DNA of 64,000 nucleotides from Ypsolopha sequella (taxonomy: Eukaryota > Arthropoda > Insecta > Lepidoptera > Ypsolophidae), in contig OW203992.1 of NCBI GenBank assembly GCA_934047225.1, forward strand, positions 9,289,501 to 9,353,500, in the 5' to 3' direction. The translations under genes were made by a program, and so were the position numbers. The notes below the pieces were generated by a model, which worked only from the letters and a program-made list of their open reading frames with translations, ran no database searches and had not been told where the DNA came from. Of the stretch, positions 55,321 to 64,000 are shown piece by piece (position 1 is the stretch's first letter; each line of letters begins with the position of its first letter).

Positions 55321-56250
55321 GGTTTATTGTAAGTACGGTTTGGAGGTCACTTTGCATTTTTTTTTTCATCGAGAAAATCTAATGGAGTCAAGAAAAACTA
55401 TGCAAATACCATTAGTGGTTTTAATAACCAATTTTACCTAATTTTAGTCTAAAAACTGCTTGACTTTAAACAATAATTTCATGCTGTTTCTTATATGCGA
55501 GAATAATTTCCTAAAATGAAGTCGTATATTTTTTTCATAATAAGATAAATAACTATCAATAGAGTCATTTTCGGATGACGCTGGGATGTTCATCATCTCA
55601 TCATCTCATTGTCAGTGTTTGCGTTCTCTATCTTTTTTGTTGACCGTACGTACGTACCTACTCATATACTCGTAATTAGATATATTAGGTCTTTACATAT
55701 GAAATTGCCGTTTTCTATAGAGAATTTGAAGGAAACTCAAGTTTCAGTACTAACATTTTTGCATTTTTTTTAAGAATGACAAATACAAATTACGTAATTT
55801 CTTTTGTGTATAAATGAGACAACAAGCTAACAGCAACATTAACTTAATTTTTGAAAAGTGTCAGCTGTAAAAAATTATCACGAATCTTATCATGGAAATG
55901 GATGGCATTTAGGACGAACTGTTTTTGAAATTTTAATTTTGGTTTGATAACCATAAAAAAAACATAAAATTAAAAAATAATTGAATACGTAGATGTAAAA
56001 CCTTGAAATCAACTTTAAAACAAAAAACAAATAATGGGAATAGCTATTGAATTACAGGAAATATGAACTCATGAATCTGTAAGAAAGTTTCGGCAATTTC
56101 ATGTGTAAAGACCTATTATGTAATATGTATGTGCACGTAATATTATGTCATACAAATAAATTCATCTTATCGCTTACTTTCTGCTTGTTTACTGATTGTT
56201 GAAATCTTTTTTATGATAAATGAAATAGGTAAACAATCTTTGGATATAAT
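55321..56250. other. AT-rich, nothing recognised
   Basis: No coding or repeat features that I can support, apart from a small CATCATCTCATCATCTCA repeat at about 55592. Confidence 0.3.
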
Positions 56251-56796
56251 CAGGGCCGGATTAAGACTAGAGGTACTTGATGCCCTAAGCAATCCGCGCC
56301 TATGGGCCCCCTATCCACCGGTAGACCAGTATCGTTCTTTATTATATAGAGATCGATCATTACGTATATATTATGCTTTGGTTTTTATTATAAATACTCT
56401 TATACTTTTCTTAGAATATGTATGAAAGAGATAAGTGTATTTATAATAAAAACCAAAGCATGATACAATTTTTTCATTATTTATTGAAATGCGACTTGCG
56501 ACTTTTACGGACAGCAAATTCACGAACGATATTGTCTAAGTTCTATATGCATATCTTCCTCTATATTCAATATTGATAAAGCCTCGAGCCTCTCTGGTAG
56601 CATTTTCGTTCGTTTTAATACCTGACTTTTCGGAAGATTTGCAAATTCATGTGAGGTGCACGCAACGACATCGCATTAATCAAGCTAGCCAATTTGATTA
56701 CACGCGGGTTTTCAATAAGTCTTTCATGAGCTAGAAAATGTTTTATCGGTGCTATTTGTGGTGCCCCCCGAGACGTGGTGCCCTAAGCCGGCACTG
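56251..56796. mobile_element. hAT-like element with internal hairpin
   Basis: CAGGGCCGGATTAAG and CCTAAGCCGGCACTG (complement CAGTGCCGGCTTAGG) are imperfect inverted ends starting CAG. The flanks GATATAAT (56243-56250) and CATATGAT (56797-56804) agree at 6 of 8. GATGCCCTAAGC/GTGGTGCCCTAAGC recur near both ends. An internal hairpin at 56375-56461 pairs GCTTTGGTTTTTATTATAAA with TTTATAATAAAAACCAAAGC. 546 bp. Confidence 0.75.
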
Positions 56797-57339
56797 CATA
56801 TGATGAGGACGATGACCCGCCCTTGCTATGCACGGGGTTGTTTTACGCTAAAAAGCCTTTATTTATCTAAACAAAGTTCATGTTAAGATGGCTCCGTCGG
56901 AATAATTAGCAACTCGATTCGTGGTGGTTGAAATTTCGAACAAAACCATATTGAAATAAAGTTCTTAACAGCTTGCACTGCAACATGGCTGTTACGTCAG
57001 TCGCTGCGGCTGACAAGTGCGAAAATAGTGTGTTTTTAATTTATTTTATCCAAAATAAAATTAATTTCTAAGAACTAAGAAAACCAAATCATTTTATATT
57101 ATTTTGTCTAGAAGTTTATACATTTTCATACTGTTTCGATAAAAACTGCAGCAGTTATGTTGTTACAAGTGAACAAAAAATCGAGAAATAAGGGTAAACT
57201 TAGAATTTTCTTGCTTCACTTCTGTATTCTAGAGATCAACCAGAGATGGACATTTTCTCTGCATCACTGACCCAAATCCACACATGTGTGGTGAAATACT
57301 TGGAGCAGTAACCATTTTTATTCTAAGTGTATGTATATT
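56797..57339. other. No gene recognised
   Basis: A weak match to the 20755/37678 repeat lies at about 56965-57025 (TTGCACTGCAACATGGCTGT then TACGTCAG). Confidence 0.3.
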
Positions 57340-57460
57340 TTGATTTTTAGTGTATTAAAATTTGTTTCTGTTTTCCATGTATACGCATTGGACTTGTGTC
57401 TGTAATGTATTCATGTGTATTATTGCCGTTAAATAAATAAAAATAAATAAATAAAGTATG
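57340..57460 (+). repeat. LINE-type 3' tail, plus orientation
   Basis: TGTATACGCATTGGACTTGT, ATGTATTCATGTGTATT and GCCGTTAAATAAATAAAAAT with AAATA repeats at the end. Confidence 0.4.
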
Positions 57461-57539
57461 TTATAATGAAATTCAGGAAAAACCACATCACTACTTGTAT
57501 CATGCAGATTACTATGTATTTTCCTTCTGTTGAAAAATG

Positions 57540-57870
57540 CTATCGTTAGAAGGCAGAGGTAGAACGCTGGCCTCAATCTTGAGATCCATGGTCGATCCCC
57601 GGTCGGACATGCACCAACCAATGAATTTTTCGGAATTTATATGTGCATGGGATTTGTTCTTTCTTACTTACCATGTTTTTAAATCTTTAAATTCCACACG
57701 TAAATTAACGTAACATTTATTTTATTTATTGCTTTCTTACTAACTAAACTAAAGTCTTTCTTCTCTGATAATTCTGTAAGAATACTGATTTATAGGGGAC
57801 TGGAGCCTTAACGGTGAAGGAAAACATCTTGAGGAAACCTGCATGCCCTAAAAAGAGTGTATTTGTGCCC
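57540..57870 (+). repeat. Degenerate tRNA-derived SINE-like region
   Basis: AGGTAGAACGCTGGCCTCAA resembles an A-box region and GGTCGATCCCCGGTCGG a B box about 40 bases on. A block GGTGAAGGAAAACATCTTGA then GGAAACCTGCATGCC follows at about 57816-57847; from general knowledge this is a common lepidopteran interspersed sequence. It abuts the hairpin repeat at 57871. Confidence 0.4.
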
Positions 57871-57992
57871 GAAGTACGTAATAATCGTCGGTGAAGCGCG
57901 GGTGTACCGAGTGTGGACTGTGACTTGCATTTCACAGTTCACACTCGGAACACCTCTGACACCCCTTCGAGGATACATATCGTGACGATATA
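57871..57992 (-). repeat. TCGTCACGAT hairpin repeat, copy 3
   Basis: Inverted copy of 2039-2172: GTAATAATCGTCGGTGAAGC, GGTGTACCGAGTGTGGACTG, TTCACACTCGGAACACCTCT, ending ATCGTGACGATA. Confidence 0.75.
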
Positions 57993-58698
57993 CTACATTA
58001 TTATTATTTATTGATTACTAAAGGACGAATTTAATTTTCAAAAAATTTGTTTGAATTTCAAATGTTCTAAGACTTCTAAAGTTATGGTAAAAACCGCATT
58101 GAAAATTTGAAATACACGTAGAAGTTTAGAAGTTTTCAAAACGTGCTCGTAAGTTATTGCCTCCTTACCGCACTCGTAGCATAACTACTATTGTACCTTA
58201 TCATTTATTATTATTAGGTAGGTATACTTACTCATATTGTGATATAACATTCGTAATTTAAGTATATTGCAGTCTTGCAGAATAGTCGTGTGCGGCACAA
58301 CTTGTGCCTGCTCGCGCAGAATGCAGTCACTTTATGTATGTTTATATAACATATTTTATGAGCTAGCATCGGAGACCACATTGTTATGTTGTTTGTTAGT
58401 CACTCGTAACGAAAATAAAACGACAATATTTTGAATTCTACAGTATAGCGCGATATCGGTGCAGGCGCATAGTTTTACTGCCATCGCAATAAAACAATTA
58501 CTTTCGATGTAACAGCTGCGGTTAAACGTTGTAAAATGTTAGATTTATTAAGTGATTTATTATTGTTACTACTTGCCTATGAAATACTATGAGACTATTC
58601 GTTAACCTACATTACATAGCGACGATAAACCTTCTACATTGTTGCATACATTTCTGACGCTGACTTCGAAAATAAACGCATCTTGCAAAGCGTTGAGT
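57993..58698. other. No gene recognised
   Basis: AT-rich; a weak inverted pair around 58045-58130 (AAATTTGTTTGAATTTCAAA...). Nothing else. Confidence 0.3.
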
Positions 58699-58764
58699 CA
58701 CAAAATAACCACTTATAGAAGATTCACTTCGCATAACTAGCGAAAACTGGCGCACGCACACATA

Positions 58765-60055
58765 CGAGGGGAGGCTGAAAAGTAATCTACCTAACTATGA
58801 AAGAAAAAACGTAACTGGATAGTTTATTTTTATTTTTCTATATAGTCCCCTGCTAATAAAATGCACTTATTACATTTTTCAAATATTGAAATTAAGCCAT
58901 TAAAAAAAAAAAACGGTTTGTCGTCAAAATAGTCAGAAACCGCTGCCTTCATTTCGTCATCGGTCATAAACCTTCGTCCCTGAGGTCTTTCTTGAGAAGT
59001 CTAAACAGAAAATAGTCACAGGGGGCTAGATCTGGACTATAAGGGGGGTGGTCAATGGTTTCGAAGCCATTGTCTTTAATTGCTAGCTTTGTTGTGCGTG
59101 CGGTATGCACTGGTGCGTTATCGTGCAAAATCAGAATTGCTTTGCTTAGTTTACCTCGCCGTTTTTCTTTTATTGTCTCTCTTAGTTGATATAATAAGTT
59201 TGAGTAATAATCAGCATTCATTGTAGTTTTCTTCGGTAAATAATCTATGAGCAAAATCCCTTCTGTGTCCCAAAAGATTGTAGCCATAAGTTTACCGGCC
59301 GATGGACAGACCTTGAATTTCCGAGGCGGCTTCTCATCCTTAAATTTCCACTGTAACGACTCTTGCTTACTTTCCGGGTCCCATTGTCGAATCCAAGTCT
59401 CATCACATGTTACAATTCTAGAAATTATTTCTTACTCTTTCCCTCGACTCATGTCCAAAAACTCTTCGCAACATTTGACACGCCTCTCCATGTCAAATGC
59501 AGTCAACATTCTAGGGACCCAACGTGCACTAACCTTGGACATGTTCAAATGCTCATGAACTATTTCATTGACTCGGTCTTTACTGACGCCCACATCTCTA
59601 GCTATCTCTCACTGCTTCACTCGTCGGTCCTCTAATATAAATTTTTTCACCCTGGCTACATTTTCATCGGTGACGGCCGAAACTGGTCTTCCTCTACGAG
59701 GATCATCTTCGAGGCTCTCACGACCTAATTTAAACTGCCTTGACCAAAACTTTATAACAAATTCGGAAGAACACGAACTGCCAAACACACGTAACATACG
59801 CTGTCTGATCTCCGAAGGCGTATTCCCTTCTTTAGTCAAAAACTTAATCACCGCACGCTGCTCGATTTTATCCATTTTCACTTTTTCTACCGACATGTTC
59901 GAAACAATTGTAGGAGACAAATAAACGTGATGCAATAAACAAATTAATGTAATACATTTTGAAAATAGAATAACAAACGAATATAAATCCATACCAGCCA
60001 GCATTATTTTTGTATATATTTCTGACCAAGGAGATTACATGTCAGCCGCCCTACG
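58765..60055 (-). mobile_element. mariner transposon, 1291 bp, TA-flanked
   Basis: TIRs CGAGGGGAGGCTGAAAAGTA (58765) and, reverse-complemented, CGTAGGGCGGCTGACATGTA (60055) match over about 26 bases with a few mismatches. TA flanks both ends (58763-58764 and 60056-60057). Full-length size for a mariner. It carries one transposase gene on the minus strand, now broken. Confidence 0.93.
58830..59896 (-). pseudogene. mariner transposase (DD34D), inactivated
   Basis: Starts at MSVEKVKMDK (ATG at 59896) and would end at TAA 58830-58832, about 355 codons, the usual mariner length. Landmarks in order: helix-turn-helix part with SRQFKLGRESLEDDPRRGRP; WVPRML linker; first catalytic Asp in VTCDETWI; second Asp in LHDNAPVHTA; third Asp in YSPDLAPCDYFLF with 34 residues between the last two. 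Breaks: in-frame stops at 59609-59611 (TGA after RVKQ) and 59432-59434 (TAA after RGKE), and a one-base frameshift near 58970, just after the YSPDLAP region. The three catalytic Asp are intact but no full protein can be made. Confidence 0.93.
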
Positions 60056-60211
60056 TAGACGCGTACGTACGACGATTTCGGTCGAAGTCGGTCGAATGCC
60101 AATACGAAATTTTGCCGAGATCATCATACGTGGGCGTCTATGCATGTGTGCGTCTGTTTTCGCTTGTTGTATGGAGTCAGCCTTCTGATAGTATCTATTT
60201 TGTGGTTAAGT

Positions 60212-61239
60212 CGATCTCTGTCGGTACAAATAGGTAGGTATATTGAAATAACGTTCATATCAGCGCGCACTGCATAACGACGTCGCTGGGTCGCTGGATC
60301 GAATAGCGCAAAATAGGAGAAAATAATACTTTTCTCATGGACGCGATGGACGGAATAAATTATTTTTGCTAAGCAATATTTTCCTTGTATTTTTGTTCAA
60401 GAACCATACAATGATTTCAAACAAATAACCAATCTATTAAGTATTAGGTACATCGTCGTAACATCATCAATGCCGTAATTTCCGTAATTTTCACTATCAA
60501 AATAAATAATATTTTAAGAATCCGACTCCACACCTACAAACTTTTTCAAGGATTTTTCCAACTTTAGGTATATATCGATCCGATCATCCTATCCCTGAGT
60601 TATGAGGCTGTGACATACGGACGAACGGACAACGGACTCTTGCCATAAAGGTTCCTTTTGTACCTTTTAGGTACTACGGAACCCTATAAAGCTTTCAAGC
60701 ATATTATTATGTATTACGAAATGCTAGGTAGAAATGTATTTAGAGGTATAATCATCATGAAAAGAGGCTTTATGTTATGTTTAGGACTGGGACTTTTCGT
60801 GGCATTTCGATTAGAGATTGCTATGGAATCGTTCCTATAAAATACTTTACGAAATGAATCAATGACTGAATGATGTTTTATATGAAATGAAATAATTTGT
60901 GAATTAATGAAATAATACCCCTTGCCAAAATTTTTATTTTTATGTACGTAAATTAATTTTTTTATCTTGGATTTTTAATTAAAGCCTTGTGGGCATAATG
61001 GCTCTCGTAACTTTGCCAGTAAATACTTTTGTTTATATTTAAAAAAAATGGCGTGACCATAGAGCATCATATCAAATGTCAGTGACACTTGACTGACTTT
61101 GACAGCTAGTTCTTTTATTTGTTGCTAGGCAAAGGTAATGTAGATGTTCAGCCCATATCCTTCCACTTTGAATTGTTGTCAGAATATTTCTAAAACTAAT
61201 TAATCAAAAAATATATTGAAACTGTTTAGTAATTAAGAC
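60212..61239. other. No gene; two repeat fragments
   Basis: 60240-60345 is an inverted fragment of the 20755/37678 repeat (GAAATAACGTTCATATCAGC, AAAATAGGAGAAAATAATAC). About 60590-60690 is a GGGTTCCGTA-family right end (GACATACGGACGAACGGACA, TACTACGGAACCCTA). The rest is AT-rich. Confidence 0.5.
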
Positions 61240-61660
61240 TAGGGAATGCAATCTTGGTATACCGAGATCTCGCACATATATTGCAAGATGAATCACGCAT
61301 CGTTATCAATGCGAGATCTCGCAAGATTTGCGAGATCAAGCGGCAGCGCATAGTACAGATGCAGGGCGTTGACGACACCAGAATAAAAAAAAGATAAAGC
61401 TTTAGATTTGCTGGGTTGAGAAGACAATAACTGCATTTTGCATCAGTATGATCAGTAGAATAAGTATGTTAAAATACATATCTTTAATTGGATTGGTATC
61501 TTGTTTTAATTTTTTTATTAACCCGTGGTTGAAACAATATATATTTTTAAAGAATTTTCACTAGTGCAAGATCTCGCTAATACCGAGATCTTGCAAGATT
61601 GATTTTTTTTAATCTTGTAAATACCGAGATTGACATTAAGGTGCAAGATTGCATTCCCGA
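61240..61660. mobile_element. hAT MITE, 8-bp TSD ATTAAGAC
   Basis: Ends TAGGGAATGCAATCTTG and CAAGATTGCATTCCCGA are inverted repeats (one mismatch), flanked by a perfect ATTAAGAC at 61232-61239 and 61661-61668. Subterminal CGAGATCTCGCA/TACCGAGATCTTGCAAGAT motifs recur at both sides. Same design as the hAT at 8702-9917 (TAGGGAATCCAATCCCGC), so probably a related subfamily. 421 bp, non-coding. Confidence 0.92.
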
Positions 61661-61668
61661 ATTAAGAC

Positions 61669-61994
61669 ATCCTAATGGATTTTTTATTATCTTACCCATT
61701 ACGAAATGAAAACTTGTGGATTGTAAATGCTTCTTAGAAAACAGAAATTAATTTTAAAATTAAGCATTTTATGATATGGTAAGGAAAAAAACAAAGGTTA
61801 ACAAGTTTAAAAAATAAATATTTAAATAAATTTACTGAGTGGTTTTATGGGTCATATGACTTTGCATTTGGAAAATCTGATTTGAAGATTATGATAAAGA
61901 AACAACAACAATTTTATAAGAATGTGGCGAACAAAATGTACATGATTACGACGGTAATTATTACAGATATCTTCCGGATCTGCATTGTCGTAAA
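61669..61994. other. AT-rich, nothing recognised
   Basis: No features. Confidence 0.3.
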
Positions 61995-62235
61995 TGTATC
62001 CATCCATCCATCCATCAGCCTGACTTCGTCCACTGCTGGGCCTAGGCCTTTCCAAGATTACGCCACTTTTGGCAGTCCTCCTGGGGGAAATGCCCATACT
62101 CGCACACGCTGGGCAGGCTGCTGCCCGTCACCAGTCTGTTTTATAAAAAGGCCGGCAATTGGGGATAGATACCGACATCAATCGGTCCTAGACATGGTGG
62201 GTCACCTGATTGTGCCTGAGAGCTGTCCTGAAATT
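61995..62235 (-). repeat. RTE-like LINE fragment, minus orientation, copy 2
   Basis: CATCCATCCATCCATCAGCC, GTCCACTGCTGGGCCTAGGC and AATGCCCATACTCGCACACG match 18010-18300. This copy lacks about 40 bases present in copy 1 after CTGGGCAGG. Confidence 0.5.
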
Positions 62236-62566
62236 GTCGAAAATGTATTTATTTATTTAGTTTATTCAGGAAATTAACAGCGATATATTTACCATATTTC
62301 TTACTTCGTCAATGTCTGGATTTCTATGGTATGGGCGTTTCTTCCAAGAGAAAAAATTCAATTTGAAGTCAAAATGAAGTTTTGAAAAACGCCACTTTGA
62401 CATCTGTGAATGTAGAGTACCTAGTCTTTCTCGACACATACGGATTTTATCAAGTTGAGATACAAATACGAAAAAAAAATAGATATTGCATCACTTCAGA
62501 AAACATAGAATAAATTGCCATAGTTCATGCTTATACTTTTATAAAATAGTTTTGAAACTTTAATCA
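62236..62566. other. AT-rich, nothing recognised
   Basis: No features. Confidence 0.3.
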
Positions 62567-62769
62567 CAAGTAAATGCGTAGATATAGGCAATGGACTATT
62601 TTTAAATAGCATAGCTTTCATTGACAACGTTTTTGAAGAGCTAAAATTTTAACTTTTGCTAAAAACGGCCGCTTTTGACATAAGTTAAAATTTTAGCTCA
62701 TCAAAGACGTTGTCTATGAAAACTTTGCTATTTAAAAATAGTTCATTGCTATATCTACGCATTTACTTG
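62567..62769. mobile_element. 203-bp hairpin MITE, ~85-bp arms
   Basis: CAAGTAAATGCGTAGATATA then GGCAATGGACTATTTTTAAA at the left. The complement TTTAAAAATAGTTCATTGCT then ATATCTACGCATTTACTTG is at the right. Mismatches are few across about 85 bases; the loop (CTAAAAACGGCCGCTTTTGA) is about 30 bases. A strong single hairpin if transcribed. Confidence 0.8.
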
Positions 62770-63715
62770 AGTACATTTTCAATTATTATTTTAGTAAGTA
62801 AATAATTATTTTTTTCTTAAGTGGCAGCACTTTCGCAGCATATAGCGCCTTAACAGCAGCTGAAAATGTACATAGAGACGATTTTTCAGAAAAATTTGAT
62901 TACTTACTTTTTTGTTTGCCGAAACAAATAATTAAATTTAGAAAATGATGACACATCGGTCTATTATTTTTAAACTATTGAAAAAAATATTTTCGACCCA
63001 TATTCGATTGACGACGACACCGCGACCCAAAGTGGGGTAGTTAAATGTTTTTATTTATATTTTAATAGATACGAGTAAATACACTTTATTTTATACCACA
63101 CATACATTGTTATGAAAAAAAAAATCACAAATTTGTGGAAATTACACATTTCCGCCAGCCATATTTCACCTTAAGCCATTCTTGTGCTTTTAGACTTTCG
63201 CTAAATGTGTTTTCTTTGTTTGACGAAACCCTAAAAACAAGAAAAAAAAGATCGTTTTACAAAGTTGAAACGAAAACAAAGAACGTCAAGGTTTTCTGAA
63301 TGGTTTCCCAGATTGCTTCAGAATCTGGGGTTGTCTTTGAGTTGCGAGCTTGTTGCGAGGCTTCCCAACAAGCAAAATTGACGTATAACTGTAGTCTTAT
63401 ACGATTTCAAGTTATATAATAGTTATACAGAGTGTTAAGATGACCTTTCCTTAAAAATTTGTGTATTCTACCCATTATTATAAACAACTTTTAATATGGG
63501 GCCAATTCTTTAACCGCAAAAAAAAACAGTTCATGCCATGTCCATACGCTTCAAAAAACCAAATGACCATAAAACCGGTGACGAAACTTGCCCTGCACGG
63601 AAATATGCTGAAACTAAATATATAAACTCTACCGATTATGAGGGCGCCTAAGAGCGCTAACAAAAAGGTAAAACTTTAGCACTAGACTTATTAGTATCTA
63701 CTTTAGATCTTTAAC
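62770..63715. other. Unassigned; may include the 5' UTR of the LINE on the right
   Basis: No coding features. The part just before 63716 is the likely leader of the LINE ORF, but its start cannot be placed. Confidence 0.3.
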
Positions 63716-64000
63716 ATGGCTATTAAAAATAAATATTTACGATTAGGTCTTTTAAATGTTAGGTCATTAAATACGGGTACAGATGAATTATACTCTACAG
63801 TTACAAAACTGAAATTAGACATTTTAGCTTTAAATGAAACTTGGATAAAGAAAGGTGCAGAAATGATCGCTCCTAAGATTTCTGGTTACTCTTTAAAGCT
63901 TCATGCTAGATCGGCGACAGTTAGAGGGGGTGGGGTAGGGTTCTATGTGCGCAGAGGACTTCGAGTAAAAGTGTTAGAGCACCCTGTATCTGAGCTTGAG
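63716..64000 (+). CDS. Non-LTR retrotransposon endonuclease (5' part, runs off the edge)
   Basis: ATG at 63716 begins a frame open for all 95 codons to the last base. LGLLNVRSLNT (N of the endonuclease fold), then ILALNETWI with the catalytic Glu, then GGGVGFYVRRGL are the first motifs of the apurinic-type endonuclease domain of CR1/Jockey-like LINEs. No stop or frameshift is visible, so this copy may be recent. The reverse transcriptase would be right of the window. The clade cannot be settled from this part. Confidence 0.85.
   Translation, partial: MAIKNKYLRLGLLNVRSLNTGTDELYSTVTKLKLDILALNETWIKKGAEMIAPKISGYSLKLHARSATVRGGGVGFYVRRGLRVKVLEHPVSELE

Larger units (their letters stand above)
58699..60204 (+). 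mobile_element. CACAAAATA-family MITE, copy 3, split by mariner
   Basis: Left piece 58699-58764 and right piece 60058-60204 together make 213 bases, the same size as copy 2 at 44006-44218. The join restores GCACACATAGACGCGTACG. Outer 7-bp flanks GTTGAGT (58692-58698) and GTTAAGT (60205-60211) match at 6 of 7. Confidence 0.9.

Overview
The window looks like a stretch of a lepidopteran (moth or butterfly) nuclear genome. The evidence is its AT-rich base composition, spliceosomal exon signals, short Helitrons with A|TC...CTAG|T ends, LINE tails of a kind familiar from moth genomes, and a very dense population of short inverted-repeat DNA transposons. Nothing bacterial, organellar or viral was seen. 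Most of the 64 kb is intronic or intergenic DNA built from repeats. The species cannot be named from the sequence alone.

Host coding sequence is sparse. At the left edge (3-119) is the last exon of a PI3-kinase-like family protein. Its C-terminal FATC sequence ends DPAWHPWL and best fits TRRAP/Nipped-A, the scaffold of SAGA/TIP60-type acetyltransferase complexes. At 47333-47412 is a first coding exon of a THAP-type C2CH zinc-finger protein with a consensus splice donor. At about 51710-52031 is a GC-rich, poly-glycine exon of an unrecognised protein with a strong donor. A possible 59-bp internal exon lies at 54216-54274. The rest of these genes lies outside the window or was not found.

Mobile DNA, left to right: 0-7 kb holds a GC-rich foldback MITE, RTE-like and other LINE remnants, and an 872-bp TIR element. 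7-10 kb holds a 43-bp mini-palindrome with 9-bp direct repeats and a hAT element (8702-9917) with 8-bp TSD and a dimerisation-domain remnant. 15-20 kb holds paired hairpin MITEs, a tRNA-like SINE head next to a second hAT MITE with perfect TSD, and a third hAT MITE. 20-32 kb holds a 270-bp MITE, a Jockey-like LINE 3' end, a MITE with 7-bp TSDs, and a perfect 78-bp palindrome. 32-40 kb holds a 71-bp-arm inverted repeat, two Helitrons, another hAT MITE, and a 66-bp minisatellite split by a MITE. 42-50 kb holds nested palindromes, long-TIR elements and the THAP exon. 52-64 kb holds a nearly full-length but dead mariner inserted in a MITE, two more hAT elements, and the 5' end of a LINE endonuclease ORF running off the right edge.

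The most informative structures are the nested insertions: mariner in MITE, palindrome in MITE, and MITE in minisatellite. They give relative ages. There is also a three-copy MITE family whose copies carry 7-bp target duplications. I did not find a convincing new enzymatic or defence system. The novelty here is in the inverted-repeat elements and in unidentified exons.
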